From: Topomyia yanbarensis
Taxonomy: Eukaryota > Arthropoda > Insecta > Diptera > Culicidae
Direction of reading: 5' to 3'
Assembly: GCF_030247195.1 (NCBI RefSeq)
Contig: NW_026683362.1
Coordinates: 1 to 64,000 of the forward strand
DNA: 64,000 bases
Shown here: positions 34,060-44,610 of the stretch, in pieces
Layout: the number at the start of each line of letters is the position of its first letter
Numbering within the stretch: position 1 is the stretch's first letter
Translations under genes and position numbers: made by a program
Notes under the pieces: model-generated
What the model was told of the DNA's origin: nothing
Databases searched by the model: none
What the model saw: only the letters and a program-made list of their open reading frames with translations

Positions 34060-34590
34060 TTTGCTCAAAGACTGAAAGCTGAAGCCAGCAGGATTGGAAT
34101 TGCCATCAACGTTTCGAAGACAAAATACATGAGAGGAAGAGGTTCTAGAGACGACAATGTGAACCTCTCACCCGAGTTCGGATTGACGGTGACGAAATCG
34201 AGATGGTCGACGAATTCATGTATTTGGGCTCACTGGTAACCGACGACAATGATAACAGCAGAGAAATTCAGAGACGGATCATAGCGGGAAATCGTTCCTA
34301 CTTTGGACTCCAGAGAACGCTCCGGTCGAACAAAATTCACCGCCGCACGAAGTTGATTATCTTCAAGACGCTGATTCGATCGGTGGTCCTCTACGGCCAC
34401 GAGACCTGGACTATGCTCGTGGAGGACCAACGCCTTGGAGTTTTTGAACGAAAGGTGTTGCGTACCATCTATGGTGGCGTTCAGATGGAAGACGGAACGT
34501 TGCACAGGCGAATGAACAATGAGTTTTATCAGCTGCACAATCGTTGTATTGGTACGAACTTTCATGAAAAATAACGGATCAAAGACCAAA
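34060..34590 (+). pseudogene. RTE-like non-LTR reverse transcriptase C-terminal fragment
   Basis: An initial frame gives LKAEASRIGIAINVSKTKYM. After a frame change the sequence reads MVDEFMYLGSLVTDDNDN, EIQRRIIAGNRSYFGLQ, KLIIFKTLIRSVVLYGHETW and FERKVLRTIYGGVQ. These are the thumb and post-RT landmarks (KTKYM, YLGS.VT.D, TLIRPVVLYG.ETW, FERKVLR.IYG) common in insect RTE-type and related endonuclease-RT elements. The catalytic palm with YADD is missing, so this is a 5'-truncated or deleted relic. The exact clade is not certain. Confidence 0.7.
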
Positions 34591-35339
34591 AATATCCACA
34601 ACTTAGATCCAGGAAAAGAAGTCTCCCAAAGTACCCACTCTCGATGGGGGATGCAACTACAATGTGTCTTCTAACTTATCGTCGTCCATATTTGGATATA
34701 CTGAGTAGTTTGAACTATTTCCTTTTCACGGTATTGGTCTGTATAGGACTTATTTATCCATATTTCCTGCACGAGAATTCCGAACGAAACAATATGAAAG
34801 CTATAAGGATGAATGGAAAGAGACTGCATTGCAATCAACTGAATGCACGGCTTTTGCTATCGACATAGCCTAGACATTTCACACTATTTACTTCAATGTA
34901 AATAAAAACTTTGAAATATCTACCTGTCTCATTCACGAATCGCATTCTCCCTGTCGTTCTCTGTTTAAGGGGCTTGAAAGCACATGTGACCTTGTTTCAT
35001 TTTACTATATTCAATTGCGCGTTAAAATACTGGACCAGTAAATTCTATTCTGCACATAATTTTTTTTTCGGGAATATGTGACCAAAAAGTAAACTTCGAA
35101 TTCGTCAAGTAAAGAAGCATGAAAGCAAAAAGAATAAAACCAAAAAAAAATGGAAGCCCTAGAAAGTCCATTGCATATTTATTAGCCTTTTATCAGAAGA
35201 TGAGATTTTCAAAAACATTTCAAAACTTTCTGATGCAATGGTTCTCAAATTCGTACAATCCGGTTTATTCATTTTTTTTATTCAAAAATGTTTTTGGATT
35301 CAAATATATGACCATTTCATTTTAATTAAGTATTTCATT
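34591..35339. other. hAT interior, unassigned AT-rich
   Basis: No domains. Frames at 34644-34868 and 35119-35325 show no motif I recognise. Confidence 0.3.
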
Positions 35340-36075
35340 CCGCATCTTTTTATTCGTTTTTTTCATCTGCGTTCATTTTACTTATTTTATTTGTTTCATT
35401 CTTTGGATTCACTCTGATCAGTTTATTCTTTTTGTGCATTTTACTTATATCAGTCATTGTTTTCATTGTATGCATTTTATTCATTTTTTCTAGTTTATTC
35501 ATTTTGTTCAGTTTCTTCATTTTAATAATCTGACTACTTTTTCAGTTTTAATCATTTCATCCAAATAATTTATTTGATTCAATTTATTTCTTTATATTAA
35601 TTTATAACCTTTTACCATTGTTCAAGTTTTCATTTTGATCAATGCATTTAATTCTGCTCATTTTCTTCTTTTTTTTCATTTTATCACCTCAGCTCATTTT
35701 GTTTATTTGAATCGTTTGTTTTATTTATGCATTTCATTTATTTTTTACTTTATTCATTTTGTTCATCCATTCTTTTTATTCATTTGATCCATTTCATTAA
35801 TTTGATTCATTGTATTCACTGGATGAATTAAATCAATTTGATTCATTTAATTCATTTGATTCATTTAATTAATTTGATTAATTTGATTCATGTGATCCAT
35901 GTTTATGTTTATTACTTTCACCAACAGGCCCCTTTGGCCCCAATGGTGGTTGCTTAAACTAATTACATTTTAAAATTCATTTGATTCATATGATTCATTT
36001 GATTCATTTGATTCGTTTGATTCATTTGAATCATTTGATTCATTTGATTAATTTGATTCATTTGATTCATTCATT
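35340..36075 (+). repeat. T-rich degenerate repeat grading into (ATTTGATTC)n minisatellite
   Basis: From 35340 ATTCATTTT/TTTATTC words dominate. From about 35790 to 35895 and again from 35977 to 36075 the 9-mer ATTTGATTC is repeated almost perfectly. The two blocks are split by a LINE tail at 35900-35976. A-rich mirror-like text occurs at 58.5-58.86 kb. Confidence 0.75.
35900..35976 (-). repeat. Solo LINE 3' tail inside the minisatellite
   Basis: GTTTATGTTTATTAC, CACCAACAGGCCCCTTTGG, CCCCAATGGTGGTTGC and TTAAACTAATTACATTTTA match the tail at 30221-30320 in the same orientation. It splits the ATTTGATTC array. Confidence 0.7.
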
Positions 36076-37196
36076 TGTGTATATTATAATTTTGATTTCC
36101 ATTAATTTTTCTACTCATTTTATGAATTTAAAAACCTATTGTTTCATTTTTTGCTTTACTTTTTTATTTTGGTCGTTTTGTTGATTTCTATAATTTATTC
36201 AGTTTATTCGAGATTTTATTCGTGCAAGACTAGAAATTAATTCTGCAAACTAATCCAATAGTGAAATGTGTAAGAAATGTCTCATCTCACTGCTAGGTGG
36301 ATTAAATCGGTTTTTTTTATTTGATTTATCTTTTCTTGACACTATGCGCACTTTTTTTAATTTAACATTTAGTTTGTTGTTTGAATTTATTTCAAATTTC
36401 ATTTCTAGTGCTTTTTCTATTCTTTAAATAATATTAAAAATATTTTATTAATTTTTTCGCGCAAATATCTTTTTTTTTGTGTTCCTATAGTATACTATTT
36501 TTTGTTTTCCATTTTGTCTGTTTGCTCCATTTTTGTTCAACACTTCCAATTTTCTTTACTTTTTCGTCTTTTCATCGTTTCAATTTTCCAGTATTTCAAA
36601 ATTTTCTGGTTCGTCCATTTTTTTGAATTTCTCTATGGTTATTTTATTCTCGTCTGTTATATATACTCCTATAGTTTTATGCATTCTTAACGTTTTATTT
36701 GTTTTTTTTATTTTTTCTATTGCTTCAAATATTTCTTGTTTTTAATCTTAAATAAATTTTATTATTCTTGATTTATCGAGTTTTTCAGTTTTATGCATTT
36801 TGTATATTAATGTTTGTATTCATATTAGTAGTTTTTTTTCATTTTCATTGATTCTACATTTTTTTCCTACTTTCTTATCGATTTTTTATTATGTTCACCA
36901 TTTGTTCAATAATGTTCGACTTTTTTGATCTTCGCAATATGTTTCTCTGGTTTCCTGTTATCCTTTATCAATTTTTTATAGGTTTTGTTTTGGTTTTTCT
37001 CGATTAAACATTTTTTTAAAAATTGACATAAATTTGTTCATTTGGTTGATATTGTTGTTTTTAGCTTTTTTGTACATTCTATAAATATTTAGTTTTCCTA
37101 TTGTTTTTTTATATCTTTTGCTGATAGCCATTTAGATATTTTTAATTTTTTGTGATTACTACATTTTTAATCTTGCCATTTGCTTACTTTTATAAA
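36076..37196. other. T-rich hAT interior with shared repeat terminus
   Basis: At about 36287-36306 CACTGCTAGGTGGATTAAA is the reverse complement of the TTTAATCCACCTAGC terminus seen elsewhere. The remainder is T-rich, and the hydrophobic Phe/Ser-rich open frames in it are compositional. Confidence 0.4.
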
Positions 37197-37198
37197 TA

Positions 37199-38048
37199 CC
37201 GTAAACCGGGGTGACATTGATCACTTTTCGAAGTAATCATTGCATATTTTTGGACGCAATACATTTTTTTCAAGTTTAATATTTTTGAACCATGTACTGA
37301 TGTAAGGAGAACAAGATTGGATGGTTTTACCTAAAATTGTCTGCTTGCAGCTTTTTTTCCAAAAATGATTTCAAGTTGATGTCCGTTTTCGTATTCCGGG
37401 GTGACTTTGATAACCTCCATTTTCACCCACATTAAGTTATTGATGTCAATGTTTTTCATTCAAATGTTTGTTTAAACTAATTTTGGAAAGATGTTCATTG
37501 TTAAATATATGTTAATTGGTATTATACAAAGTATTCAATGTACTGTAAAATTCGAGTAACCAAAATTCGTATAATTTGTGTCCAACTAGAATAAAAGATT
37601 CTGAAAACCTTTAAAACTGCTAAATTTGTTTTATTTCAGTGCTTTATGAATGTACAAAATGTTTCATCCATTTTAACACTTTGGAATATTGAACAATAAA
37701 AAAAGTTGTATTTAAAATAAATAAACTCTTAAAAGTAAATTTGGTACATCTCACTCTAAAGGAAAATAAAATCTCGCTTGTAATTTATTACTCTTGCTCA
37801 AATCTGAGATTTATTTGTTTCATAAAAAATAGACACTTTATGAAGCTTCGTAAAAATAAGGTAAAGTCAAATTTCGGTTTTTTTTGTACCCAAAAACCGA
37901 ACAAAATACCCAAAAAGTATAAAAAACCAGTATTTCATAAGTTTAGAGTAAAAATAATTTCAAACTAAAATTATTCGGTAGACCATTCTGGTTTAATAAG
38001 CGATCTACGAAAAATGTTTCGAGTGATCAAAGTCACCCCGGTTTACGG
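37199..38048. mobile_element. TA-flanked MITE (CCGTAAACCGGGGTGAC ends)
   Basis: The left end CCGTAAACCGGGGTGACATT and right end AAGTCACCCCGGTTTACGG are inverted, continuing into TTGATCAC. TA lies immediately outside (37197-37198 and 38049-38050). A further GGGGTGACTTTGAT motif occurs internally near 37399. The 850-bp interior is AT-rich with no transposase. It sits inside the hAT element. Confidence 0.85.
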
Positions 38049-38341
38049 TACTATTAACAAAAATGGCGCTTTTCAAAGTCACCAGACCAAAACTGTCGAA
38101 GAGGTAATAAAAACTCCCAAAGTATAAAAAACTCTATACGTTTTTTCTTCATTGGTACTACAAAGAACTAAAGCAAAAAATGGTACATGAATATAAAATT
38201 TCAGCGCACTATACATAATATCAGTGAACTCCAATGGATTTCAAACATTGACTTATTTGTACTCAGGCAATACACAGTGGTTGGGGCCCGTACGTTGGAC
38301 CCCCCGGGCCCGTAGTTTCTCTCTGCGGCCCTGCTGTTTGT

Positions 38342-41011
38342 GCTTATACTTAATACGTCATAATTGAGAAACCAGTTGGAATATTAAAGCTCGCTTGACG
38401 GACAAAAAGTTGGTCGATTAGTTGCTGGAAAAATCGAATTCAGATACACAAAAAATCGTAGTTAATTTACACCGGAAATAGTTCACATCATTCCATACTG
38501 ATTAATCCGCCCCGTTGAAGTCCGACAGTTTCCATTATAAACGATTCTCGTACTTCGAAGGCAAACATAGCATGAAGTTCATTCTGAATTCCAAATTCAA
38601 AGCACAGCCAAACCGTCGACATTTTCCCTCTGCAAACATTATGAAAACCGACTCGAGGCTATCCCTCCCCGAATATCACACAGCCATGACTCACGTGCAA
38701 ATCAAATACCGTCGTCGAAATAAATGTTAGCAAATAAGCTTGCCGGAGCTAATTTCATGCTATTTACGTTTTCTCATAAAAACACATCTTTTCAATATTT
38801 ATCATTCTAAATCCCCTCTTCAGGCTCCACTTTCACTGTCACCCGCATCCTGGTGCCCTGCTATGCCAATTCACTCCCTTCAGACTTCAGATAGCGACTG
38901 CTCACGAAAAAAAATCACCTCAACCAAGTTTCTGCCGACAGAAAATAGGAAGCAGATTTAGGGCACTCCGCTCGACGCCGATTGCTGCTAGGGAGTCGGC
39001 GTACTTGGTGGCGCCGCAAGGGTCGGCGAAAGGGTGGAGATGATGGCCAGAATTTGGACGCACACACACACACACAGAAGCGTTGGAACTGTCCATCATA
39101 AATCAGAACATTTTTCGCCCGTCATAATTGTGCATTCCGCACGAGTGCGAATCTTTAATTCCTAACCATTTCGGGAGGAATTTGTTTGTTTGGAATAGTC
39201 CTGCTTTGCCGGAACACGCACAACGACTGACGGCATGGGACCACATGCGTCTGATTTCCGCACGACCGCGTTGAATGCAACTTCCGCCGGTTTTGGGACG
39301 AGATTGGAATAAATTGTACGTTTTGGTTGCGTGCATTCATGTTACGAACGAAAGACTACAATAGGAATAGGAAATGTTTGTGAGAAAAATAAGTATTCCA
39401 AACCACCAAAGATTAGTCAAGTTGCTGATCATTGTAAGTAATCCGATGATTTTTTGTTACTTTTATTGCAGCTTGTCATTTCTTAAAAGTTGGATCATTT
39501 TTTTATGAATTTAACGAAAGACAAAGAAAAAATCGAAGATATATGATACGAACTCGTGACCTCATGGTTTTGACTGCATCAATCTTGTCTTTGATTGGCG
39601 TTAGCCAATTCGATACCATCAGCAGTGAAGAGTGCGTTCAAAGATATTATATATTTTCAATTAAATTCTGAACCAAATTCTATAATTAAAAATAAATTCC
39701 AGCAATTTCAGCGAATAACCTTGGGCAAAGTTGAAAAACCCAGCATTTCAAAAAATCTGTGACATGAAGTGTCTAAGATGATTGAAACCTATGCACTATG
39801 GGCAAAAATTCTTTGAAGTAATCGAAATTTTAAAAACTTTGAATCAATACTGAATTTTCATTTCTAGAATGGTATCAAACAACATCCATTGGAATAATTG
39901 GTGTCTGTTTATAAGCCCAAATTCAATATGGTAATCGTGGATAAAGATATGCACTTTTTCACAAGTTCTGTTTGTTTCCAAGCCACAGGCCAAAACGAAT
40001 TTTGGCATTTTATTTTGTTGTCTCAGGTCCAGCTAGCAACTTGTGCACGTTGATGGTTTGCCAGAGCAGTATGAACACCCTCCCCCCACAAAAACCCTTT
40101 TCTGTTTACCTGCCAAAAACTACCTACACCTACCAACGAACCAAACCACTTTTCCGCCGTTCGGTTATCGCTGGAAAAATCTTCTTCTCGTACAGTTTGT
40201 TTCCACAATAAAAGGTACAATGGAATTCGGGCGCTTCGGTGAGATGTTTAGCAAACGATAGGAGACTTGATTCAATGCCAAGCATCCCATTTTACAGAGT
40301 CTGTGTATTTTTCCGAATATTTTCCCTGTTGCTAATAGTCCTGTTGTATTGTCCCTTATTTTTGCTTGCTCGCTTCCAGCATTCATGGGAAATGACGGTG
40401 GACAAAGTGCCGGAAAATCAGGGGAAATTATATCGATGTTTTCACTGATTTCTCTTTAGATATTTCCTCCCCCGCACGCACTTGACTGCGCTGTGTAGGA
40501 GTCTATTCGAGCCCCAGATAAGGAAGGTAGCTTGAAAAGGCTGCACACAGCAAAGAGAAAAGGTGTCTTCGCTTCTGGTAGCGATTTGATCTTTAAGACA
40601 GCAGTAGCGTGTTTAAAGTCAAACCTTGAAATCGAAGGTAGAGTGAGTAAAAAAGTTCAATTTCCGGAGGTGCTTTGTGACTTTTACTGTTTATGTGACG
40701 GTTGCAATATGGGAACCTAATGGGAAGAGTTGATACGCAACATCAAATGTAGTACATTTAAGAATTTATACTTTTCCTATATGTAAAAGTATCGATTCTT
40801 CTCAAGTCTTTTTTCAAGATAAAGACCCGGATCTCAAAACAGATACGGATAAGAATACGAAAGTTTCGGCAGATTTTTTTTGATTTTATTTTGCGTTGGA
40901 TTGTATTGTTTAGTTTGCATTACATTTCTAATTCAATATATTGGGTGTTTAGCCACAAGTGGCGACTTTTCATCCCTGTTGTGTACACGATTCGGTTAAT
41001 TATTTTTAAGA
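38342..41011. other. Low-repeat segment, possible host intergenic or intronic DNA
   Basis: No terminal repeats or retroelement domains. A GC-richer patch at 38965-39050 (CGCTCGACGCCGATTGCTG, GGCGCCGCAAGGGTCGGCG) is followed by a CA repeat (39058-39076). The minus-strand frame at 39103-39336 and plus frames near 38515-38961 and 39972-40448 have no recognisable domains. This is the longest stretch without visible transposon signatures. Confidence 0.35.
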
Positions 41012-41013
41012 TA

Positions 41014-41973
41014 GGGGAGACCGGGGCTAGTTGGCGGTGTTTTCAGTTTTCATTTTTCACCGCTTTGATTTTGGTAGATCTTGTAAAATAGAACACCTTG
41101 CATGAAAGGGTAGACTGTAGGCAACATCTCTGAATTTTATTAAAATGTTTGATACGTTGCCTTCATTTCTATAGACAAAAATATATGACGCGGAAAAGTC
41201 GCCAACTTACCCCAGCATCGGGGTAAGTTAGCGGTATGTATGGGGTAAGTTGGCGGACTGCCAGAAAATAAGCAATCCAATGAAAATACAATTACATAAG
41301 TGGTCCATATGAAATGTGCCGATTGTCATTTCAATAAAACTGTATAGTATTCGACACATTTCATTATATTTCAGTCTCAATACCCTGTCATTTTGACTTC
41401 GACGCGTACTCCATATTCAAAAGCAAATTTTCGAAATTCTTCAGGCGATTGGCTGAAATAATTGTCCCCTGCATTGACGAGAGACACAAGAAAAAGTTTC
41501 TCTTACTTTAGAGTGAATTCCAGAAATAAAAATATATGATGACTGTTTTGCAATATAAATAGTACCGCCAGCTTGCCCCGTGTGCGTTACCGCCAACTTA
41601 CCCCAACCGCATATTTTATGAAAAAGGATTTTAAAAAAAACACTTTTGGGTATGAATAGGTATAATATCTATACGGATGCTGAAAGCTCTTTTGACTCAC
41701 TATCGAAAAATATAATCGTTCGGGGAATAGATTAAAAACCACCTTAAATAACACAAAATGTTTAAAATTAAGAAAATTTACAAAGTATGCTCAAAAACAC
41801 AATATCGCCCACAGCTTCTACAAAACATAATGTTTCGCAACAAAAACACATTGGATAATGCGTTTCACATTACTTGAGGTACACAACGAGAAACAGCGCT
41901 TTATGTCTAATAGAAACAGAGAAAAGGGGGTTCCGCCAACTTACCCCAACCGCCAACTAGCCCCGGGCTCCCC
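41014..41973. mobile_element. TA-flanked MITE with repeated GCCAACTTACCCC motif
   Basis: The ends GGGGAGACCGGGGCTAGTTG (left) and, reversed, GGGGAGCCCGGGGCTAGTTG (right) are near-perfect inverted repeats, with TA outside (41012-41013 and 41974-41975). The motif CGCCAACTTACCCC and its reverse occur repeatedly inside, near 41207-41262, 41570-41605 and 41935-41960. Length 960 bp, no coding frame. Confidence 0.85.
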
Positions 41974-42039
41974 TATGATATGTTTCCGCAGTTAAATGAC
42001 TTTTGCAGTAGAAAGTTTTAAACTTACTTGTGTTGTGCG

Positions 42040-43452
42040 TAAGGAAAAAACCTGTTTTAATTCACCTAGCGGTGCAATTGTGCCTTTCTCAACCATGAAC
42101 ACGAGAATATTTAAGTTGTTTATATTCATTAAAAGCTTTCAAATGCATATATTACATTTTATTCTTATACATGACATGACATCTATATACAAGAAAAGAA
42201 ATCATTATTTGAGTTCTAAAATTTTGTACAAGAAAAAACAGCCACGGTAATATTAAACTGAAATGACAAAAAGGTGCGAAATCGGCAAAGTCCCAAAAAG
42301 TCGATTTTTCTAAAAAAAAATTTTTTCGTGATAACATGAAATCTTGACGTTTCATGCATTTTAAAGATGTTTGGCATCAAAAATACGAATTCGATTTCTG
42401 AAATTTCATGGGGTTCCCGCTTGGAAAAAAATTTAGAGTTCTGGCTTATATGGGAATTTCATATGTGACCGGACGGTTCACTCTATATTTCCGGAACGAT
42501 ATAAGCGATCATTGCGGAATTTTGTAGACATCTGTGGGGATAATATAGTTATCATTTGGGACTAAGTTTGTGAAAATCGGCCCAACCATTTCCGAGAGAT
42601 TGATATGAGTTTGCTAGTTTTGAAAGATGACCGCTTTTCCCGGGCACTTCCGGAACCGTCTATGGTGGTCAATGTAGTCAACGAAAGTTTGTTTGACCGT
42701 CGGTGACCTAGAACTGCAAATTTAAGTTGTTTGAGAGCCATTTTAGCGAAATTTTTACCTTTTCTGCTTTCATCGGAGTATCGGTTTGAATCACAATTTG
42801 CTATGTGATCGCACGCCACAACCCGTAACTCCGGAACTGGAAGTCGGTTGGGGATAAAATTCAATAGCCATTTACGGGGATGCAACATCTTTCATTTGAG
42901 ACTAAGTTTGGTTGATTCGGTCTAGCCATCTCCGAGAAACCGATGTGACTGTTATTCTGAATTTGGATACTTCCGCCGGGGCTTCCGGAACCGATGATGG
43001 TGGCCAATGTCACCAAAAAGACTTTGAATGGCTGTTAATGACCTAGTACTACAAATCGAAGCAGTTGTGGTCACATTTTGGAAAAAAATTTACCATTATA
43101 CATTCATTGCAGAATTTATTAAAATCGGCATTTTCTGCGTGATCGTACTCATCACCCTGTAATTCCGGAACCGGAAGTCGGATCCATTAGAAATTCAATA
43201 ACAGCCTATGGGAACATTGCACCTTTCATTTGGGACTAAGTTTGTGAAAATCGGTTTAGCCATCTCTGAGAAAAGTGAGTGAGATTGTGTTCGTGTACAC
43301 ACACATACGCACATACACACACACATACACACACAGACATTTGCCGAACTCGGCGAACTGAATCGAATGGTATATGTCACTCGGCCCTCCAGGTCTTCGT
43401 TAATAAGTCGGTTTTCAGAGCAATTGCAATACCTTTCTATTGAGAAAGGCAA
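42040..43452 (+). repeat. Family A modular repeat, three-unit copy
   Basis: The left terminus TTTTAATTCACCTAGCGGTG and GCCTTTCTCAACCATGAACACG match the copy at 18.74 kb. Three units follow, with AACCATTTCCGAGAGATTG, AGCCATCTCCGAGAAACC and AGCCATCTCTGAGAAAAG near 42590, 42925 and 43258 (spacings about 335 and 333). A CA tract (43297-43340), CGAACTGAATCGAATGG, CGGCCCTCC and a right terminus TTTCTATTGAGAAAGGCA complete the copy. Non-coding. Confidence 0.75.
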
Positions 43453-43599
43453 AACAAAACTTATAAACTAATTTATTAACTATAATGAGAACTAATCGTT
43501 ACAATTGGTTATTATTAAATTAAAATCATTAAATTTACTAATATGGTTATTATTTGGTTTAAGAAAAGAAGCTCTCGACTTATAAACAATCAATTGTTT

Positions 43600-44485
43600 T
43601 TAGCGCATTAGTGAAAATTTCCTATTTTTTCAGGTAATCATTGAAAATATTCAAGCTTCGTTGCAGTCAATTCCAGATAATTCGAAGACTCCTACCTGTG
43701 GCAGAGATATCATCACCGAAAAGTGACTTTTTACAGCCTGCGAGCAGATTTGGAAGATCAGAGGTAAAAATATTATATAGGATTGGTGTGACGCTTGACC
43801 CTTGAGGGACGCCTGTTTTAACGGGTAGTTTATTAGATTTACAATTCTGATAAGATACTTGTAAGGTACGACGAGTAAGATAAAATTTAATTATCTTTAT
43901 TGTGCAAATTGGAAAATTGAAATTCCACATTTTGATAATTAATCCTGTGTGCCAAACACTGTCGAAAGTTTTTTCAATATTTAGAAGAGCAACTCCAATG
44001 GTATAATCCTTTGATATATTTGAATTTATCATGTTAGTTACTCTCACAAGTTGATGAATAGTTGAATGTGCAATGCTGATCGAGAAGAAAGATAGAATTT
44101 TCTTTGATATGTGACATCATTCTAATTTGGATGATATTTTCCAATAATTTCCTAATAGAAGAGAGTAAACTAATTGGTCGACAGCGAGATGTTTCTGCTG
44201 GATTTTTATCTGGCTTCAGAATAAGAATAACCTTGGAATTTTTCCATCTTTCAGGAAAGTATGCTAATTAGAAACATTTGTTGAATATTTTGACTAGATG
44301 TCTAAAGGTGATTTCTGGAAGGTTTTAAGAAGAAGATTAAAAATCCCAGCAAAACCTTGAACTTTCATATTTTTTAACTTATTCATGATAGATTTAATCT
44401 CATAGTTCAAATTCAACAATCTCGCCTAGAGACAATACTTGATTTGAAACATTTTCATATTTTTGTAAGACTTCGTTTATTGGCG
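43600..44485 (-). pseudogene. Jockey-type LINE, reverse transcriptase part (fragment 3 of 3)
   Basis: The minus strand reads, from 44485 down, NEVLQKYENVSNQ, then KSIMNKLKNMKVQGFAG, then IEKTFDSVWHTGLIIKM, GVPQGSSVTPILYNIF and FGDDISATGRSLRI, ending near LQRSLNIFNDYLKK. These are ordered RT blocks of the jockey clade. The catalytic YADD/FADD box is FGDD here, and stops and shifts are present. The 3' end is cut off near 43600 next to family A DNA. It is continuous with the fragments at 49013-49308 and 53669-54290 once two insertions are removed. Confidence 0.8.
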
Positions 44486-44490
44486 CTCTC

Positions 44491-44610
44491 AAACATTGCA
44501 TTCAAGTCGTCGTTACAGTTCGGTCGCGTTTCCATTTGCGTCGTTTAAAGTTTAACCGTGCGTGTTTTAATTTGTATTGTTTTCATTTATCATTGCTGCG
44601 TAAGTAAAAC
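44491..44610 (+). promoter_or_regulatory. Putative 5' UTR and internal promoter of the CR1/L2-like LINE
   Basis: The element appears to start near CATTGCATTCAAGTCGTCG. Insect non-LTR elements commonly carry an internal, TATA-less pol II promoter with a CATTC/TCA-type initiator and a downstream GGTCG-type element; GTTCGGTCGCG at about 44519-44529 fits that idea. The first ATG of ORF1 lies at 44611. No target duplication was found at the 5' junction with jockey sequence. Confidence 0.35.

Larger units (their letters stand above)
31453..38333. mobile_element. 6.9-kb non-autonomous hAT element with nested insertions
   Basis: The ends are CAGGGCCGCCGAGAG on the left and, in reverse complement, CAGGGCCGCAGAGAG on the right, continuing into GGGCCCGG-rich subterminal DNA on both sides. 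A perfect 8-bp direct repeat CTGTTTGT lies outside each end (31445-31452 and 38334-38341). An 8-bp duplication and short CAGGG-type ends are hallmarks of hAT transposons. No transposase frame survives. The interior holds a SINE, a modular repeat, a TC tract, an RTE-like RT fragment, an ATTTGATTC minisatellite with a LINE tail, and a TA-flanked MITE. Much of the length may come from insertions after the hAT element landed. Confidence 0.75.

Noticed and set aside
36502..36745. Phe/Ser-rich hydrophobic frames resembling membrane proteins
   Set aside because: They arise from T-rich sequence. Overlapping frames look alike and there is no start context or domain.
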